DNA of 64,000 nt from Streptomyces orinoci. Its GTDB lineage: Bacteria > Actinomycetota > Actinomycetes > Streptomycetales > Streptomycetaceae. The DNA lies in contig NZ_PHNC01000042.1 in assembly GCF_003121295.1 (NCBI RefSeq), positions 4,282 to 68,281 on the forward strand, in the 5' to 3' direction. The notes beneath the pieces were generated by a model. The model saw only the letters and a program-made list of their open reading frames with translations. It was not told the origin of the DNA and ran no database searches. Shown here piece by piece: positions 16,288-26,100 of this stretch (positions are counted from its first letter, which is position 1; every line of letters starts with the position of its first letter). The position numbers were made by a program, and so were the translations under genes.

Positions 16288-17103
16288 TTACAGGCGCGGG
16301 GTGCGCGCCTCGATCCGGTAGTCGAAGGCGACACCGCTGACGCTGGATGTGGCCACCCCGCCGTCGACGGTGAGGACGGCCCCGTTGACGTAGGACGCGG
16401 CGGGCGACAGCAGCCAGTCGATCGCCTCGGCGACCTCCTCCGGCTCACCCGGCCGCCTGGCGGGGGACAGCCGGTTCGCCTCCTCGTACGCCGCCTCGGC
16501 GCCGCCCGCCAGCCCCGCCTCCGCCGCGAACCGCGCCATCCGCCGGTCGGCCATCTCCGTCCGCACCCAACCCGGGCACACCGCATTGGCCCGCAGCCCC
16601 TGCGGCCCGTAGTCGACGGCGAGGGAGCGGCAGAGGTGGAGCAGACCCGCCTTGGACGTCGCATAGCCAGCGTTGCCGACGCTGTTGCGGAGCGCGGCGA
16701 CCGAGGCAACCGCGACCACCGCCCCGCGGGCCGCCAGCAGATGCGGCAGCGCGGCACGCAGCAGCAGGAACGGGCCGGTGAGGTTGGTCCGTATCAGCTC
16801 TTCCCAGTCCTCGACCGCGATATCGCCGACCGCGCCGGCCCGCCCGATTCCGGCGTTGAGCACCACACCGTCGAGTCTCCCGTAGGCCGTCACCGTCGTC
16901 TCGACGAGCTCACGCACGGCCTCGGGGTCGGCGGCGTCGGAAGGGTGTGCCAGTGCTCCGGTCTCCTCGGCCACCCGGTGCAGTGGCCCGGGCCGCCGCC
17001 CGGAGATCACGACCTGGTGCCCGGCGGTGCGCAGCAGCCGGGCGGTGGCGGCCCCGATTCCCGTTCCCCCGCCCGTCACCAGGACAACACGCTGTTCCGA
17101 CAT
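16288..17103 (-). CDS. Short-chain dehydrogenase/reductase (SDR)
   Basis: A 271-residue classical SDR: VTGGGTGIGAATARLL (residues 9-24) binds the nucleotide, SGRRPGPL after beta-2 has the Arg pair that favours NADP(H), LNAGIG stands for NNAG, catalytic Ser is in VASVAALR and YATSKAG carries Tyr and Lys. DGGVATSS is near the C terminus. The ATG at 17103 follows GGAGG by eight bases. No operon partner is intact nearby. Substrate unknown. Confidence 0.88.
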   Translation of the reverse strand: MSEQRVVLVTGGGTGIGAATARLLRTAGHQVVISGRRPGPLHRVAEETGALAHPSDAADPEAVRELVETTVTAYGRLDGVVLNAGIGRAGAVGDIAVEDWEELIRTNLTGPFLLLRAALPHLLAARGAVVAVASVAALRNSVGNAGYATSKAGLLHLCRSLAVDYGPQGLRANAVCPGWVRTEMADRRMARFAAEAGLAGGAEAAYEEANRLSPARRPGEPEEVAEAIDWLLSPAASYVNGAVLTVDGGVATSSVSGVAFDYRIEARTPRL

Positions 17104-17439
17104 GGTCGTTCGCCTCCGAAGGTGGTCAACTACCCGGTCCCCGCACCGCGAGCATACGAAGCGCCGACATCGCCGGGCCGAGCGGGTGCCGCTGCCGTCG
17201 GCACACGGCTGGGTGCGAGGCGAGGAACGACTGCGGCGAAGGGCAGCGGCGTACAAAGCGGCGAGTAATCGGTGCGACGGTGTGACGGCGGAGGCCTGTG
17301 GCAGAAGCACACCGCATCGACACGGTCCTGCTCCCGAACCCGGCACTCAGCACTGGTGAGCGGCAGAACGATCAGTCCGTGCCGACCGTGTCAGCTCAGC
17401 TCGTGTGGTTTCTGATGCTTCTTCACCCATCCCCGTTCC

Positions 17440-17830
17440 CTTGTGCGGGACACTCGTCGTCGATCTATGCGGCCGGTGCGAAGGTCGCCGGGAAGCGCAT
17501 GGTCTTCGGGGTGGACGGCTGTTGTACGCCGACACCAGGCGTCAAAGGTCCGGGCAGGTGGGTTCGCCGCTACCGCAAGGATTCCGTCGGGGTATTGGTC
17601 GATCCAGGCCAGGCCGCCGAAGTCGAGGCGGTTGCGGGTACGGGTGACGGCAACGTAGGCGAGCCGGGCTTCGGCGCCGGTGCCGTGGGTGTCGAGATGG
17701 ACGAACGGCTGCAGGTCACGGCCGGCCGGGGCGTGGGCGGCGCAGTCCTGCAGTTCTCACCAGGAGGGGAAGCGGAACTGCACCCAGGGACGGGCGGACC
17801 ACATCTCGTCTGCGTTCCACTGCACCACCC
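17440..17830 (-). pseudogene. UvrD/PcrA-like helicase C-terminal remnant
   Basis: The minus strand reads GTGAEARLAYVAVTRTRNRL followed by DFGGLAWIDQY, a clear match to motif VI of superfamily 1A helicases (xEExRLxYVAxTRAR). A stop codon lies just upstream (after VQFRFPSW) and the rest of the helicase is absent. The downstream residues up to about 17440 are probably its C-terminal tail. Confidence 0.55.
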
Positions 17831-17884
17831 GCACCCCTCCCCTTCAGGCATCTTCCGCACGGTCTGCCGTCCTGGCGCATCCGG

Positions 17885-18168
17885 CCTGCCACGCCCGTGC
17901 CGACGCACTGCCCGGACATCTGCGCACCTGTCAGTGCCGGGCGCAGGAGTGCCGTTGGCATCCGCAGCACCGGGGCTGCCCGCGGCCGGTGTTGCTCGCC
18001 CTGGCCCGCGACCGGGGCGGCCGCACCTGGCGGCTGGCCGACGCGTGTGCGGCCTGCACCGCGACGCCTTCACCAGGGCTTCGGCTTCACCGCGTGAGCG
18101 GGACCGGAGGCAGCGAGAGCGGCACCAGTGAGAACGAGCGCGGCCACGACACACCAGGAGAAGTATGA
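17885..18168 (+). CDS. Small Cys/His-rich protein or fragment
   Basis: One frame reads HARADALPGHLRTCQCRAQE then CRWHPQHRGCPRPVLLALAR and DRGGRTWRLADACAACTATP. The spaced Cys/His residues suggest a zinc-binding fold seen in small Streptomyces proteins. No start codon with a ribosome binding site was found, and the frame is open far upstream over the helicase remnant, so this is probably the tail of a truncated gene. Confidence 0.35.
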
Positions 18169-18375
18169 ATGAGCTTCAGGTCAAAACAGGTCACTACGGC
18201 ATCGCACGGCCACCACAATCCCCGCCACCAAAGCCGTCAACCACCAAGACCAACCGCATGGCGCACCGCGGGAAATCCTGATCTCCAAGATCCCCGACAG
18301 CGTCACGAACTGACACCGTTTCTCGCGCACGATCCGGATGTCGGCGGACCCGGAGCACGATGTTGCTGATCTTGT

Positions 18376-18912
18376 TCAGGAATCGGTCGATTCATGAACT
18401 GCGCCTTCGCTAGGGGTAGTTGGCCGTGACGGCTCCTCGTGGGTGTGAGCGCGCGGCGTCTCCCGCATGGGAAAGGCCATCAGGGTGACGCCTACGGGCA
18501 TCGTCCCGGGCGAGTGCGCAGGGCGGGCGGCGTCGTGGAGTTGCGCCGCGATGTCGGCGAGCTTCTGCCGGGCCTGGTCCCATGCCTCCGGCTCCATCCA
18601 CAGTTCCGCATCGACCGTCACCCCCCGGCCTTCCGGGTGCCGGTGCACGGCACGCTCCCTGAGCGTGTGGGCCAAGGCCGCTCCCAGCAGCTGCGCCCCG
18701 TCGTTCCGGTCGGACAGCGGTGATCCCTGGACGGTGCGGTAGCGGCGTTCCCTGCCTCCCCGGCGGGTGCGCTCCCCGGCCAGTTCGACCAAGCCGACAG
18801 CGTGCAGGCTCCGAAGGTGCCGACTGGCCAGGGCGTGGGAGATGCCCAGCTCGCGGGAGAGTTCGGCGGCGGACATCGGTCCGGGCCACATCGTGAGCAT
18901 CCGCAGCCGCAC
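18376..18912 (-). CDS. ArsR-family winged-helix regulator
   Basis: Residues 1-70 form an ArsR/HTH_20 winged helix: MRLRMLTMWPGPMSAAELSR, ELGISHALASRHLRSLHAVG and the wing around RTRRGGRERRYRT. A helical region and a disordered acidic tail follow (178 residues). Family-like sequence continues in frame upstream of the GTG (SRQLAHPV), but no start codon was found there, so the true start is unclear and the 5' end may have been lost. No obvious target gene is adjacent. Confidence 0.65.
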   Translation of the reverse strand: MRLRMLTMWPGPMSAAELSRELGISHALASRHLRSLHAVGLVELAGERTRRGGRERRYRTVQGSPLSDRNDGAQLLGAALAHTLRERAVHRHPEGRGVTVDAELWMEPEAWDQARQKLADIAAQLHDAARPAHSPGTMPVGVTLMAFPMRETPRAHTHEEPSRPTTPSEGAVHESTDS

Positions 18913-19216
18913 CGGATGGGCTAGCTGTCGGGATTGCTTCCACGACCGCCCTCGACCAGGAACGAGATGCGTACGTGGTGCCCTCAGGCGCCGGATCAGC
19001 CCGCTGTGCCTACATGCAGTTCGGAGTCCTTCGTCAAGGATGGTCTACGGATGCGCTCCAGCGCGGCGGTGGCCTGGCGGGGTATGCGACAGCCTTCGCG
19101 ATCAATCAGATGGCGCGCCGGTAGGCCAACTGGTGACGGTCATCATCCTTGTCTAGCTGGTGATCACGGGTTAGGGTCCCCACGGCACGTACCGGGGGCT
19201 CAGGCCAGGCGGGGGA

Positions 19217-19930
19217 ATGGCGGACGATACCGGCGCGCCCAGGAAGGGCGCGGGCATGTGGGGACAGGCCGTCGCGGCCGTGGCGGTGGTAGCGGCGCTC
19301 TGTGTCGGCCTGTGGATGTTCGGGAAGACATCGTCCTCGGACAGTGACCTGCGGCCTGCCACATGCTCGGGCGGGGATTCCGAGAAGGCGCCAGGTGAGC
19401 CCGGGAAGGCGCCCCGGCACGTCTCCGGGGCGCAACTGTGCGAGGCGCTGAACCGGCCCGACCTCGCTGAACTGCTGGGCGCGCCGGGGAAGACCGCGAA
19501 GACCGCCGCTGGCAGCGCCGGCTCCGTCAAACTGGCCAACGGCGAGGAGATCGCCACTCCCTCGGCCCAGGTCGAGTTAGGGACCTACACCGTGGCGCTG
19601 TCGGCCTCCTACGACCGTCTTCCCGTGGCTGGGTCCACTGCGCTTGTGAGAGAGGGCACGCGGCAGCAGACGGTTCTGGGCCGCCCGGCGGTCTTTTACT
19701 CGGACCGCACCCTCAGCATCAGGTTCCGCCTCGATGGGAGCGATACCGGCAGTGGTCCCGGCGTCCCGGCCCGCGCCCTCACCGTGGCCCGGGAGGCCAA
19801 GGACAGCGGCGGCTCCTTCGAGGTGGTCCTGTGGCGCGCGGATGGCGAGGTGCCGGACGACGCGGTACTGCTCCGCGTCGCAGAGAAGGTATTGCCGACG
19901 GTCCCGGGATGGGCCGCGGCCAGCAGGTGA
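19217..19930 (+). CDS. DUF6215-type membrane-anchored protein
   Basis: A 237-residue protein with a short cytoplasmic N terminus, one membrane helix (residues ~14-34, GQAVAAVAVVAALCVGLWMF) and an outside domain. HVSGAQLCEALNRPDLAELL and VLGRPAVFYSDRTLSIRF are hallmarks of a family I know from Streptomyces as DUF6215. The ATG at 19217 follows GGGGG. Function unknown; the family usually stands alone near Streptomyces regulatory or secreted-protein genes. Confidence 0.75.
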   Translation: MADDTGAPRKGAGMWGQAVAAVAVVAALCVGLWMFGKTSSSDSDLRPATCSGGDSEKAPGEPGKAPRHVSGAQLCEALNRPDLAELLGAPGKTAKTAAGSAGSVKLANGEEIATPSAQVELGTYTVALSASYDRLPVAGSTALVREGTRQQTVLGRPAVFYSDRTLSIRFRLDGSDTGSGPGVPARALTVAREAKDSGGSFEVVLWRADGEVPDDAVLLRVAEKVLPTVPGWAAASR

Positions 19931-20387
19931 CGGCCTCTGGCAGCCCCGGCATCCGGCGTTCTCGCCGGGCCAGGCTCACGGGCTGCCTGTCGGCAACTCC
20001 CTTGTCCGTCACGACCGATCGGAACCCACCGAGAGCGGCATCAACCCGATTCACCTCCGAGCGTGGCTGACTGGCGAACACTCGCTCGGCCTCTGCTGTG
20101 ATCGCCGCACGGATCCGCTCCGCCTGCGCCTCGTCCACTCCCGGCCAGGCGAACTGATTGTTGCTGATACGGCCGACGTACAAGAGCGCCCCGTGCAGCC
20201 GCCGATGGGGCTCGGCCGGATCCAGATGCGGATCCTGCTTCTCCATCGCCTTCCGCAGCACCTGATCGGTCAGCTTGCCAAACGCAACCTGGCCCCAGTG
20301 CTCCTGCCGCGCCGCCAAGTCGACGTAATCACGGGGATCCAGGCGGGACTGCACGCTCTGGAGAGTCTGCACGGACAGGGTGGGCAT
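19779..20387 (-). CDS. Hypothetical protein, probably 3'-truncated
   Basis: The first ~130 residues (starting MPTLSVQTLQSVQSRLDPRD and including HWGQVAFGKLTDQVLRKAM, RISNNQFAWPGVDEAQAERI and SEVNRVDAALGGFRSVVTDK) have good codon usage and look like a real helical protein. The remaining ~70 codons are Arg/Pro-rich and antisense to the 3' end of the DUF6215 gene, so the original C terminus was probably lost. No family was recognised. Confidence 0.45.
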   Translation of the reverse strand: MPTLSVQTLQSVQSRLDPRDYVDLAARQEHWGQVAFGKLTDQVLRKAMEKQDPHLDPAEPHRRLHGALLYVGRISNNQFAWPGVDEAQAERIRAAITAEAERVFASQPRSEVNRVDAALGGFRSVVTDKGVADRQPVSLARRERRMPGLPEAVTCWPRPIPGPSAIPSLRRGAVPRRPAPRHPRATGPPRRSRRCPWPPGPR

Positions 20388-20561
20388 GGAACTGATCCCG
20401 CAGCCCCTCCTGCACGTCAGCGCAATCCAGCAGTAGACGCTCTGGTTCTGGCGCCGGGTGCTGTTGATGAGAACAGCCAGATCACGCGTTCGCGTCGGCG
20501 ATCTCCATGACGTGTTCGGCTGTTCCCAGCAGGACCGGTGTCACCGGCGCGCGGGCATCGC

Positions 20562-21206
20562 TCAGGCCGAGACAGGCGTACGGGACAGGGCGGTGCGCAG
20601 CGCGAAGACGCCGAGCAAGCTGCCTGACGCGAACCGCTGAGCAGTCATCACGCGGGGCCGGGCGGCCAGAAACCCCGACACCCGTGCTGCGCCCAGCATG
20701 ATCAGAGCGTTCACTGAGATCCCCACGATGATCTGCACACCACCGAGCTGGAGCAGTTGAGCCCAGTCCGGGCCCGCCTGCGGATCCATGAACTGGGGCA
20801 GAAGAGCGGCGTACATGAGAGCGATCTTGGGGTTGAGCAGGTTGGTCAGGAGCCCCATCGAGAACAGGCGGATGTCAGAGACCGGAGGCAGGGCCTGGGC
20901 CGGGGCGAAGGGCGAGCGGCCACCAGGCTTGAGCATGGCCCAGGCCAGGTAGGCGAGGTAGACGGCCCCGGCGAGCTTGACCACCATGAACGCCAGCGGG
21001 ACGGCGGCGAACAACGCGGACAGGCCCAAGGCCGCAGCCAGCAGGTAGCACAGGAATCCCACGGCAGTCCCGCTCAGGCTGACCAGGCCCGCCCTGCGGC
21101 CCTGGGTGATCGCGCGAGAGGCGAGGTGGATCATGTTCGGTCCCGGAGTCAGGGCCATGCCCAGTTCGACCAGGGCCACTCCCCCCACTGCGGCCAGACT
21201 GATCAC
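20562..21206 (-). CDS. LysE/RhtB family amino-acid exporter
   Basis: A 214-residue, six-helix membrane protein. The opening ALTPGPNMIHLASRAITQGR matches the conserved first helix and loop of LysE/RhtB exporters, and LLNPKIALMYAALLPQFMDP is the second hallmark. The GTG at 21206 has CAGGAG seven bases upstream. It probably exports an amino acid or derivative. A 17-base palindrome lies 23 bases upstream of the start. Confidence 0.85.
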   Translation of the reverse strand: MISLAAVGGVALVELGMALTPGPNMIHLASRAITQGRRAGLVSLSGTAVGFLCYLLAAALGLSALFAAVPLAFMVVKLAGAVYLAYLAWAMLKPGGRSPFAPAQALPPVSDIRLFSMGLLTNLLNPKIALMYAALLPQFMDPQAGPDWAQLLQLGGVQIIVGISVNALIMLGAARVSGFLAARPRVMTAQRFASGSLLGVFALRTALSRTPVSA

Positions 21207-21228
21207 CGGTCAACTCCTGATCGTTTGC

Positions 21229-21245
21229 CGGGTACCTGGTACCCG
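21229..21245. promoter_or_regulatory. Palindrome upstream of the LysE gene
   Basis: CGGGTACC-T-GGTACCCG, perfect eight-base arms with a one-base centre, in the leader or promoter region of the exporter gene. Probably an operator; no regulator gene is adjacent. Confidence 0.5.
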
Positions 21246-21489
21246 GAGTGGGGCGGCGCCCGGCTGCGACGGGCGGCTGCGACGCATCGGCAGTGCCTGC
21301 ATCACCTGCCTCAGGATACGGTCCTGCCATTCGGTGTCTCCGTGCACCCTGACTCCAGCCGGTCGACGACATCAACGACTGCAGACGCATCGCCCACGAT
21401 CGCATCGGCGATCTCCGCATGACCGGCCGGACAGGTTCCAGGGCCTGTTGGGAAAGTGCTGGCACTGTGCGGGGATATCGGTGTCTGAT

Positions 21490-21531
21490 TGCCGCCAGCG
21501 GGGTCTGCCCCTACTGATCACACTGGCGGCA
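21490..21531 (+). promoter_or_regulatory. Hairpin that covers the NTF2-like start site
   Basis: TGCCGCCAG (21490-21498) pairs perfectly with CTGGCGGCA (21523-21531), whose last base is the A of the ATG; an inner GGGG/CCCC stem sits in the loop. The stem would occlude translation initiation. Confidence 0.4.
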
Positions 21532-21980
21532 TGACGATGTCATCCACTACAGACTCGGTTACTGTCCTCACTGGCATGTATGCGGCTGAGGCGGAGTACC
21601 TGGCGGCCGGAGGCCCTGGCGAGGCTTCATTCGACCTGCTCGCCCCCTTCTTCGCGCCGGATGTCGTGCTGCATCAGGCCGAGACTCTGCCCTATGGCGG
21701 CACCTGGCGTGAGCACTCGGGCATGACGCAGTTCTTCCTTGCAATGGGTGCCGTTTGGGAGTCATTCGACATGGTGGAGCAGGAGTTCCTCGCCACTGGC
21801 GAGACTGCGGTAGTACTCACCCAGGTCCATGCTCGTGCCCGTGCGACAGGCCGCGAACTCTCCTTTCCGATCCTGCAGACGATCACAGTCAAGGACGGGC
21901 GGATCACCGAGATCCGTCCGTTCTACTGGGACACACGGGTCATCGCCGACGCCTGCGCAGAGCCGAGGGCGGCCGGCTGA
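21531..21980 (+). CDS. NTF2/SnoaL-like protein
   Basis: A 149-residue protein with an NTF2-like fold pattern: LLAPFFAPDVVLHQAETLPY, GGTWREHSGMTQFFLAMGAV and the end LQTITVKDGRITEIRPFYWD. It has no strong ribosome binding site, and the start lies in a hairpin. It is intact although it sits inside IS debris, between a transposase remnant and a terminal repeat. Function not determined; relatives are isomerases, dehydratases or ligand binders. Confidence 0.7.
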   Translation: MTMSSTTDSVTVLTGMYAAEAEYLAAGGPGEASFDLLAPFFAPDVVLHQAETLPYGGTWREHSGMTQFFLAMGAVWESFDMVEQEFLATGETAVVLTQVHARARATGRELSFPILQTITVKDGRITEIRPFYWDTRVIADACAEPRAAG

Positions 21981-22004
21981 CGCGGACGGTGAGTCCGCTG
22001 GTCG

Positions 22005-22873
22005 CAGCCACTCGTTGATGGCCGCGACCAGCACGGTTGCCTCATAGCGGACCGCGGGCTTGTCGTACCGTGTTGCCATTGCGCGGTGTCTTTTGAGGCG
22101 GTTAATCCCGCATTCCACTGCGTGACGCTGCTTGTAGTCTTCCCGGTCGAACTTCGGCGGCCTGCCTCCGCGGGAGCCGAGGTTCTTGCGGTTGCGGACC
22201 TGGTCCGTCTTCTCCGGAATAGTGCAGGAGATCCGACGTCTGCGCAGGTAGGCGCGGTTCGCGCGGGAACCGTAAGCCTTGTCGCCCCGGACCTTGTGGG
22301 GCCTGGTACGCGGCCGACCGGGCCCGGGGCGCGTAACCCGGATCTTCTCCAGGACCGGCCGAAGTAAGGGCTGTCGTGCCGGTGTCCGGCAGTGATGTGC
22401 AACGACAGCGGCTTCTGGCCCTGCTCGGTGGCGAGGTGGATTTCGTGGTCAGGCCGCCGCGGGAACGTCCCAGCCCGTGGTCGTCGGGCTCGGTATCGAC
22501 GCCCCCGGGCGGTTCCTTCTGCAGGTCCCCTTTTTACGGGCTCCGGCGGCGTGCTGGTGAGCACGGCAGACGGTGGAGTCCACGCTGACGTCCCAGGTGA
22601 TCAGACCTTTCACGTCAGCGTCGGCCTGCAGCTGTTCCAGGATCCGCTGCCACGTGCCATGGCGCTGCCGCCTGCGGAACAGGTCATACACGCGATCCCA
22701 TGGGCCGTACCGTTCAGGCACGTCCCGCCACGGCGTTCCTGCCCGCGTCCGCCACCGTACCCGTCGATGAGCTGCCGCCTTGTCCATATCGGCGGCCTCC
22801 CCGGCTTCTTCCCCTTGGGCAACAGCAGCTCCAGCCTGGCCCACTGTGTGTCTGTCAGATCTCCACGCGCCAC
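22005..22873 (-). pseudogene. IS5-family transposase, multiply frameshifted
   Basis: Minus-strand frames give in order LTDTQWARLELLLPKGKKPG, RAGTPWRDVPERYGPWDRVY, LFRRRQRHGTWQRILEQLQA, VSVDSTVCRAHQHAAGARKK, IHLATEQGQKPLSLHITAGH, and the C-terminal VECGINRLKRHRAMATRYDK ending in VAAINEWL. Several frame changes separate these blocks. It matches a 5'-to-3' complete IS5-group transposase that no longer has an open frame. Confidence 0.8.
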
Positions 22874-22910
22874 AGCGCCCGATCATCACCGAGCGAGATC
22901 CACTTTTGCA

Positions 22911-23013
22911 ACAGACCCTGGAGCGGTTCTTCTTCCTCGACGATGACGGCCGCGATCTGATCGCGCTGCGTCGTACGGGCGCGCACCGACTGGGCATGGC
23001 AATGCAGATCTGA
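22911..23013 (+). pseudogene. Tn3-family transposase N-terminal fragment
   Basis: LERFFFLDDDGRDLIALRRT followed by GAHRLGMAMQI and a stop matches the DUF4158 N-terminal block of Tn3-family TnpA (ELERFFxLDDxDxxLI...RLGFALQL). It begins exactly at the right repeat of the IS5-type element, so the IS inserted into, and later deletions removed most of, a Tn3-type transposase gene. Confidence 0.65.
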
Positions 23014-23161
23014 GCTCCAGGTCGACGGCGTGCTGTTCGAGGGTGGTGATGCGGGCCTTCCGGCCGGTGGCTTCCGGGCGGGTGGACTGTGCGCCGCGGG
23101 ATGCCGTAGGCCGCTCGATCGTGCAGATCGCATAGATGTAAATGCCATTAGTCTTGCTGTG

Positions 23162-26100
23162 GTGAACTTAAACAAACACCTCACCGGTGCACTGGCCCGG
23201 CTGCGTCTGGTGACCAGACCCAGGGCGGCACTGGTAACGCTATCGATTCTGGGTACGGCACTCGTCGTGGCGCCAGGAGTTTCCCCCGCCGCCGCGGCGC
23301 CGTTGCGGCAGACGTCCATCATCACCAACAACATCCAGGGCGAGGGCGACGGGAAGGCCAGCAAGTGGACCTCGCAGGTCGAGAACTACGCCAGGGACGC
23401 CGAGATCGTCCTGATCCAGGAAGCCGGGCCCCAGGGCCCGAGCCACGGCACCCAACAGCCGGACGTCACCACCGCGGACGGTGACACCGTCCGGCACTCG
23501 ACCTGGCAACCGTTCACCAGCCGGGTGCAGCCCAGCCCGTACCACGTCTTCTTCATCCAGACCGACGACAACGGCGGCCGGGGCCAAGGCGGCCGGGTGA
23601 ACCTGGCGACCATCACCCATAACCAGCCCGACGAGGTACGCGTCGTCACCAACCCGATCGCGCGGGGCCGGGCCGCGCTGGGCGTCCGGTTCGGAGACGA
23701 CTGGTACTTCAACGTGCACGGCCTGTCGGGCGGCGGCGGTGACTCCAACACCCTGCTGACGGCGATCCGCGACTCCGTCCGCTCCTGGGGCGCGCAGTAC
23801 CGCTGGACGGCCGGCGGCGATTTCAACGTCGACCCGGAGACGCTGCAACACCGCGGCACCTTCCCGGTCGGCGCCCACGTCTACAACTCCGGAGAGAGCA
23901 CCCACCAGACCGGCGGCGAGCTGGACTACTTCGTCAGTTCCGACGACAACGCCGGCGACGCCACCGCGAGCCGTATGCCCGGAGGCAGCAGCGACCACTA
24001 CCCCGTGTGGTGGGGCGGCATGCGGGCGGCGGCGGAACCGCCGGAGCTGAAGGTGATGCCGCTGGGCGACTCGACCATCGGCACCGCCGAGAAGATAGGC
24101 TACGGCGCCACCCTGGCCGGCTCGCTCTATGCCCTGATCTCGCTCGTCTCCAAAAAGCGGGACGTGCCGGTGGACTTCGTCGGCTCCGGCTCCACGGGGA
24201 AGGGGGCCCCCGCCTACGAGGGCGCTCCCGGCGAGCAGATCAGCGCCATCGCCAAGCGGTCCACGACCGCCCTGCCGAAGTACCGGCCCAACATCGTGAC
24301 GCTGCAGGCCGGCACGTACGACATGCGGGACGGCAAGCAGGACGGCGCCGCGCAGCGGCTGAAGGACCTGGTCGACCAGATCCAGAAGGACAACCCGGGC
24401 ACGGTCGTGGCACTCGCCACCCTGGGTCCCGCGACCGACCCCGCCGTCCAGGCCCGGATCACCGCCTACAACGCCGAGATTCGCAAGATGGTCGGCGCCT
24501 GGCAGAGCGCGGGACGGCACGTCGTCCTGGCCGACACCGACGCCATGACCACCGCGGACCTGTCCGGTGACGGACTGACACCGAACGACTCCGGCAACAA
24601 GAAGATCGCCAAGGCGTTCGAGGACGCCATCCGCTGGGCCCTCGTCATGGACTGGGTCGCGGAACCACAAGCCGGCGACAGCGGCACCGACGACGGCTTC
24701 GGCCAGCAGATCGCGGTGGCCGCCTACACCAGCCCCGTCGGTGATCCCAAGGCGTGGGACCGGATGATCGGTGCCTCCTCGGACAAGATGAGCGTGCTGG
24801 TCGCCAACGTCCTCAACGGCCCCGGCTCCGAGCGCGTCGAGGAATGGCGCAAGGTCATCGACCGGGCGCATGCCTCCGGCAAGCGGGTCCTGGGATACGT
24901 GGACACCGGCTACTTCGGCCGGGCGGACAACCGCCGCACCCGGCTCGGCTCGCTCGACCCGGCCGACTGGGTCGCCCAGATCGAGCAGGACGTCAACACC
25001 TGGTACAAGCTCTACGGCTCCAGCATCGACGGCATCTTCTTCGACGACGGCTTCAACGAGTGCGGCGCGAACAACGAGTTCCCCGCCCTGTACAGCGAGG
25101 TCAACGACTACGTCAAGGGCATGCACCGCGGTGCGCTGACGGTGTTGAATCCCGGCACCATCGTGCCCCAGTGCTACGAGGGCAGCGCCGACATCCTGCT
25201 GACCTACGAAGGCAGCTACGCCGGCTACTTCGGCAAGGCCGACAATCCCGAGCTGAACTACAAGCCACTGGGTTGGACGCCCAAGAGCTCCTCGGAGATC
25301 TGGCACATCATCTACGACGTCCCCGCCGACGGCATCGACCGCACGGCCAAGGCCTCCAGGGAACGCGGCGCCGGATACATACAGATCACCGACGACGTCA
25401 TGCCCAACCCCTATGACCAGCAGCCCAGCACCGACTACCTGACCACACTGCAGGCCGCCGTCCCCGGGGGCACGCCCAGGGCGGCGACCAAGGACTATCC
25501 CCGCCCCGAAGGCCCCGCCCCCGCGGCCCCCGGCGCCCTGCAGGCCACCAGCACCGACTACAGCTCCACCACCATCGACTGGCAACCGGTCGCCGACGCC
25601 ACCCACTACGTGGTCCGCGTCAACGGCGACATCGCGGCGGTCCTGCCCCCCTCCATGCACAAGACGACCCTGGGCGGTCTGGAACCCGGCGGCACCTCCT
25701 ACACCCTGTCCGTCAACGCGCAGAACTCCAACGGCCAGGAATCGGCTGCCAGCAACAGCGTCACGGTCAAGACCAAGTCCCTGCCCGGCGGCCGAACCGT
25801 CGGCAACGTCAAGTTCAAGGCCACAGCGGACTCCACCACCGTGTCAGCGGACTTCTACGTCCCCTACTCCTTCCGCCGCATCTACATCTGGCCGGACGAC
25901 GGCTGGAACCACGACACCAGACTTCCGTGCTGGCCCATCAACTACAACCAATGGGGCTACGTCTGCGCCGCGTACATGCTGGAGAACAACACCCTGATGG
26001 CCTACACCGGCACCCACGGCGAATGGTCCTGGTCATCGCCCCTGGGAAGTGCGACGCCCACCGTCGACGGCTACACCTACACCTGGACACTCCCGATCGG

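Larger units (their letters stand above)
21438..22921. mobile_element. Region between IS5-type terminal inverted repeats, with a passenger gene
   Basis: Left end TCCAGGGCCTGTTGGGAAAG and the complement of the right end, TCCAGGGTCTGTTGCAAAAG, match at 17 of 20 positions. Between them lie a dead IS5-type transposase (right part) and an intact NTF2-like gene (left part). A normal IS of this type is about 0.9 kb; this one is 1.48 kb, so the NTF2-like gene lies between the transposase stop and the left repeat. It may be two overlapping partial copies rather than one transposable unit. Confidence 0.45.

Noticed and set aside
17298..18131. 277-residue plus-strand ORF
   Set aside because: It is antisense to a recognisable helicase motif VI and overlaps the Cys-rich frame; it looks like a chance open frame.
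23240..25660. 806-residue minus-strand ORF
   Set aside because: Antisense to the four-domain secreted protein, whose motifs are unambiguous.
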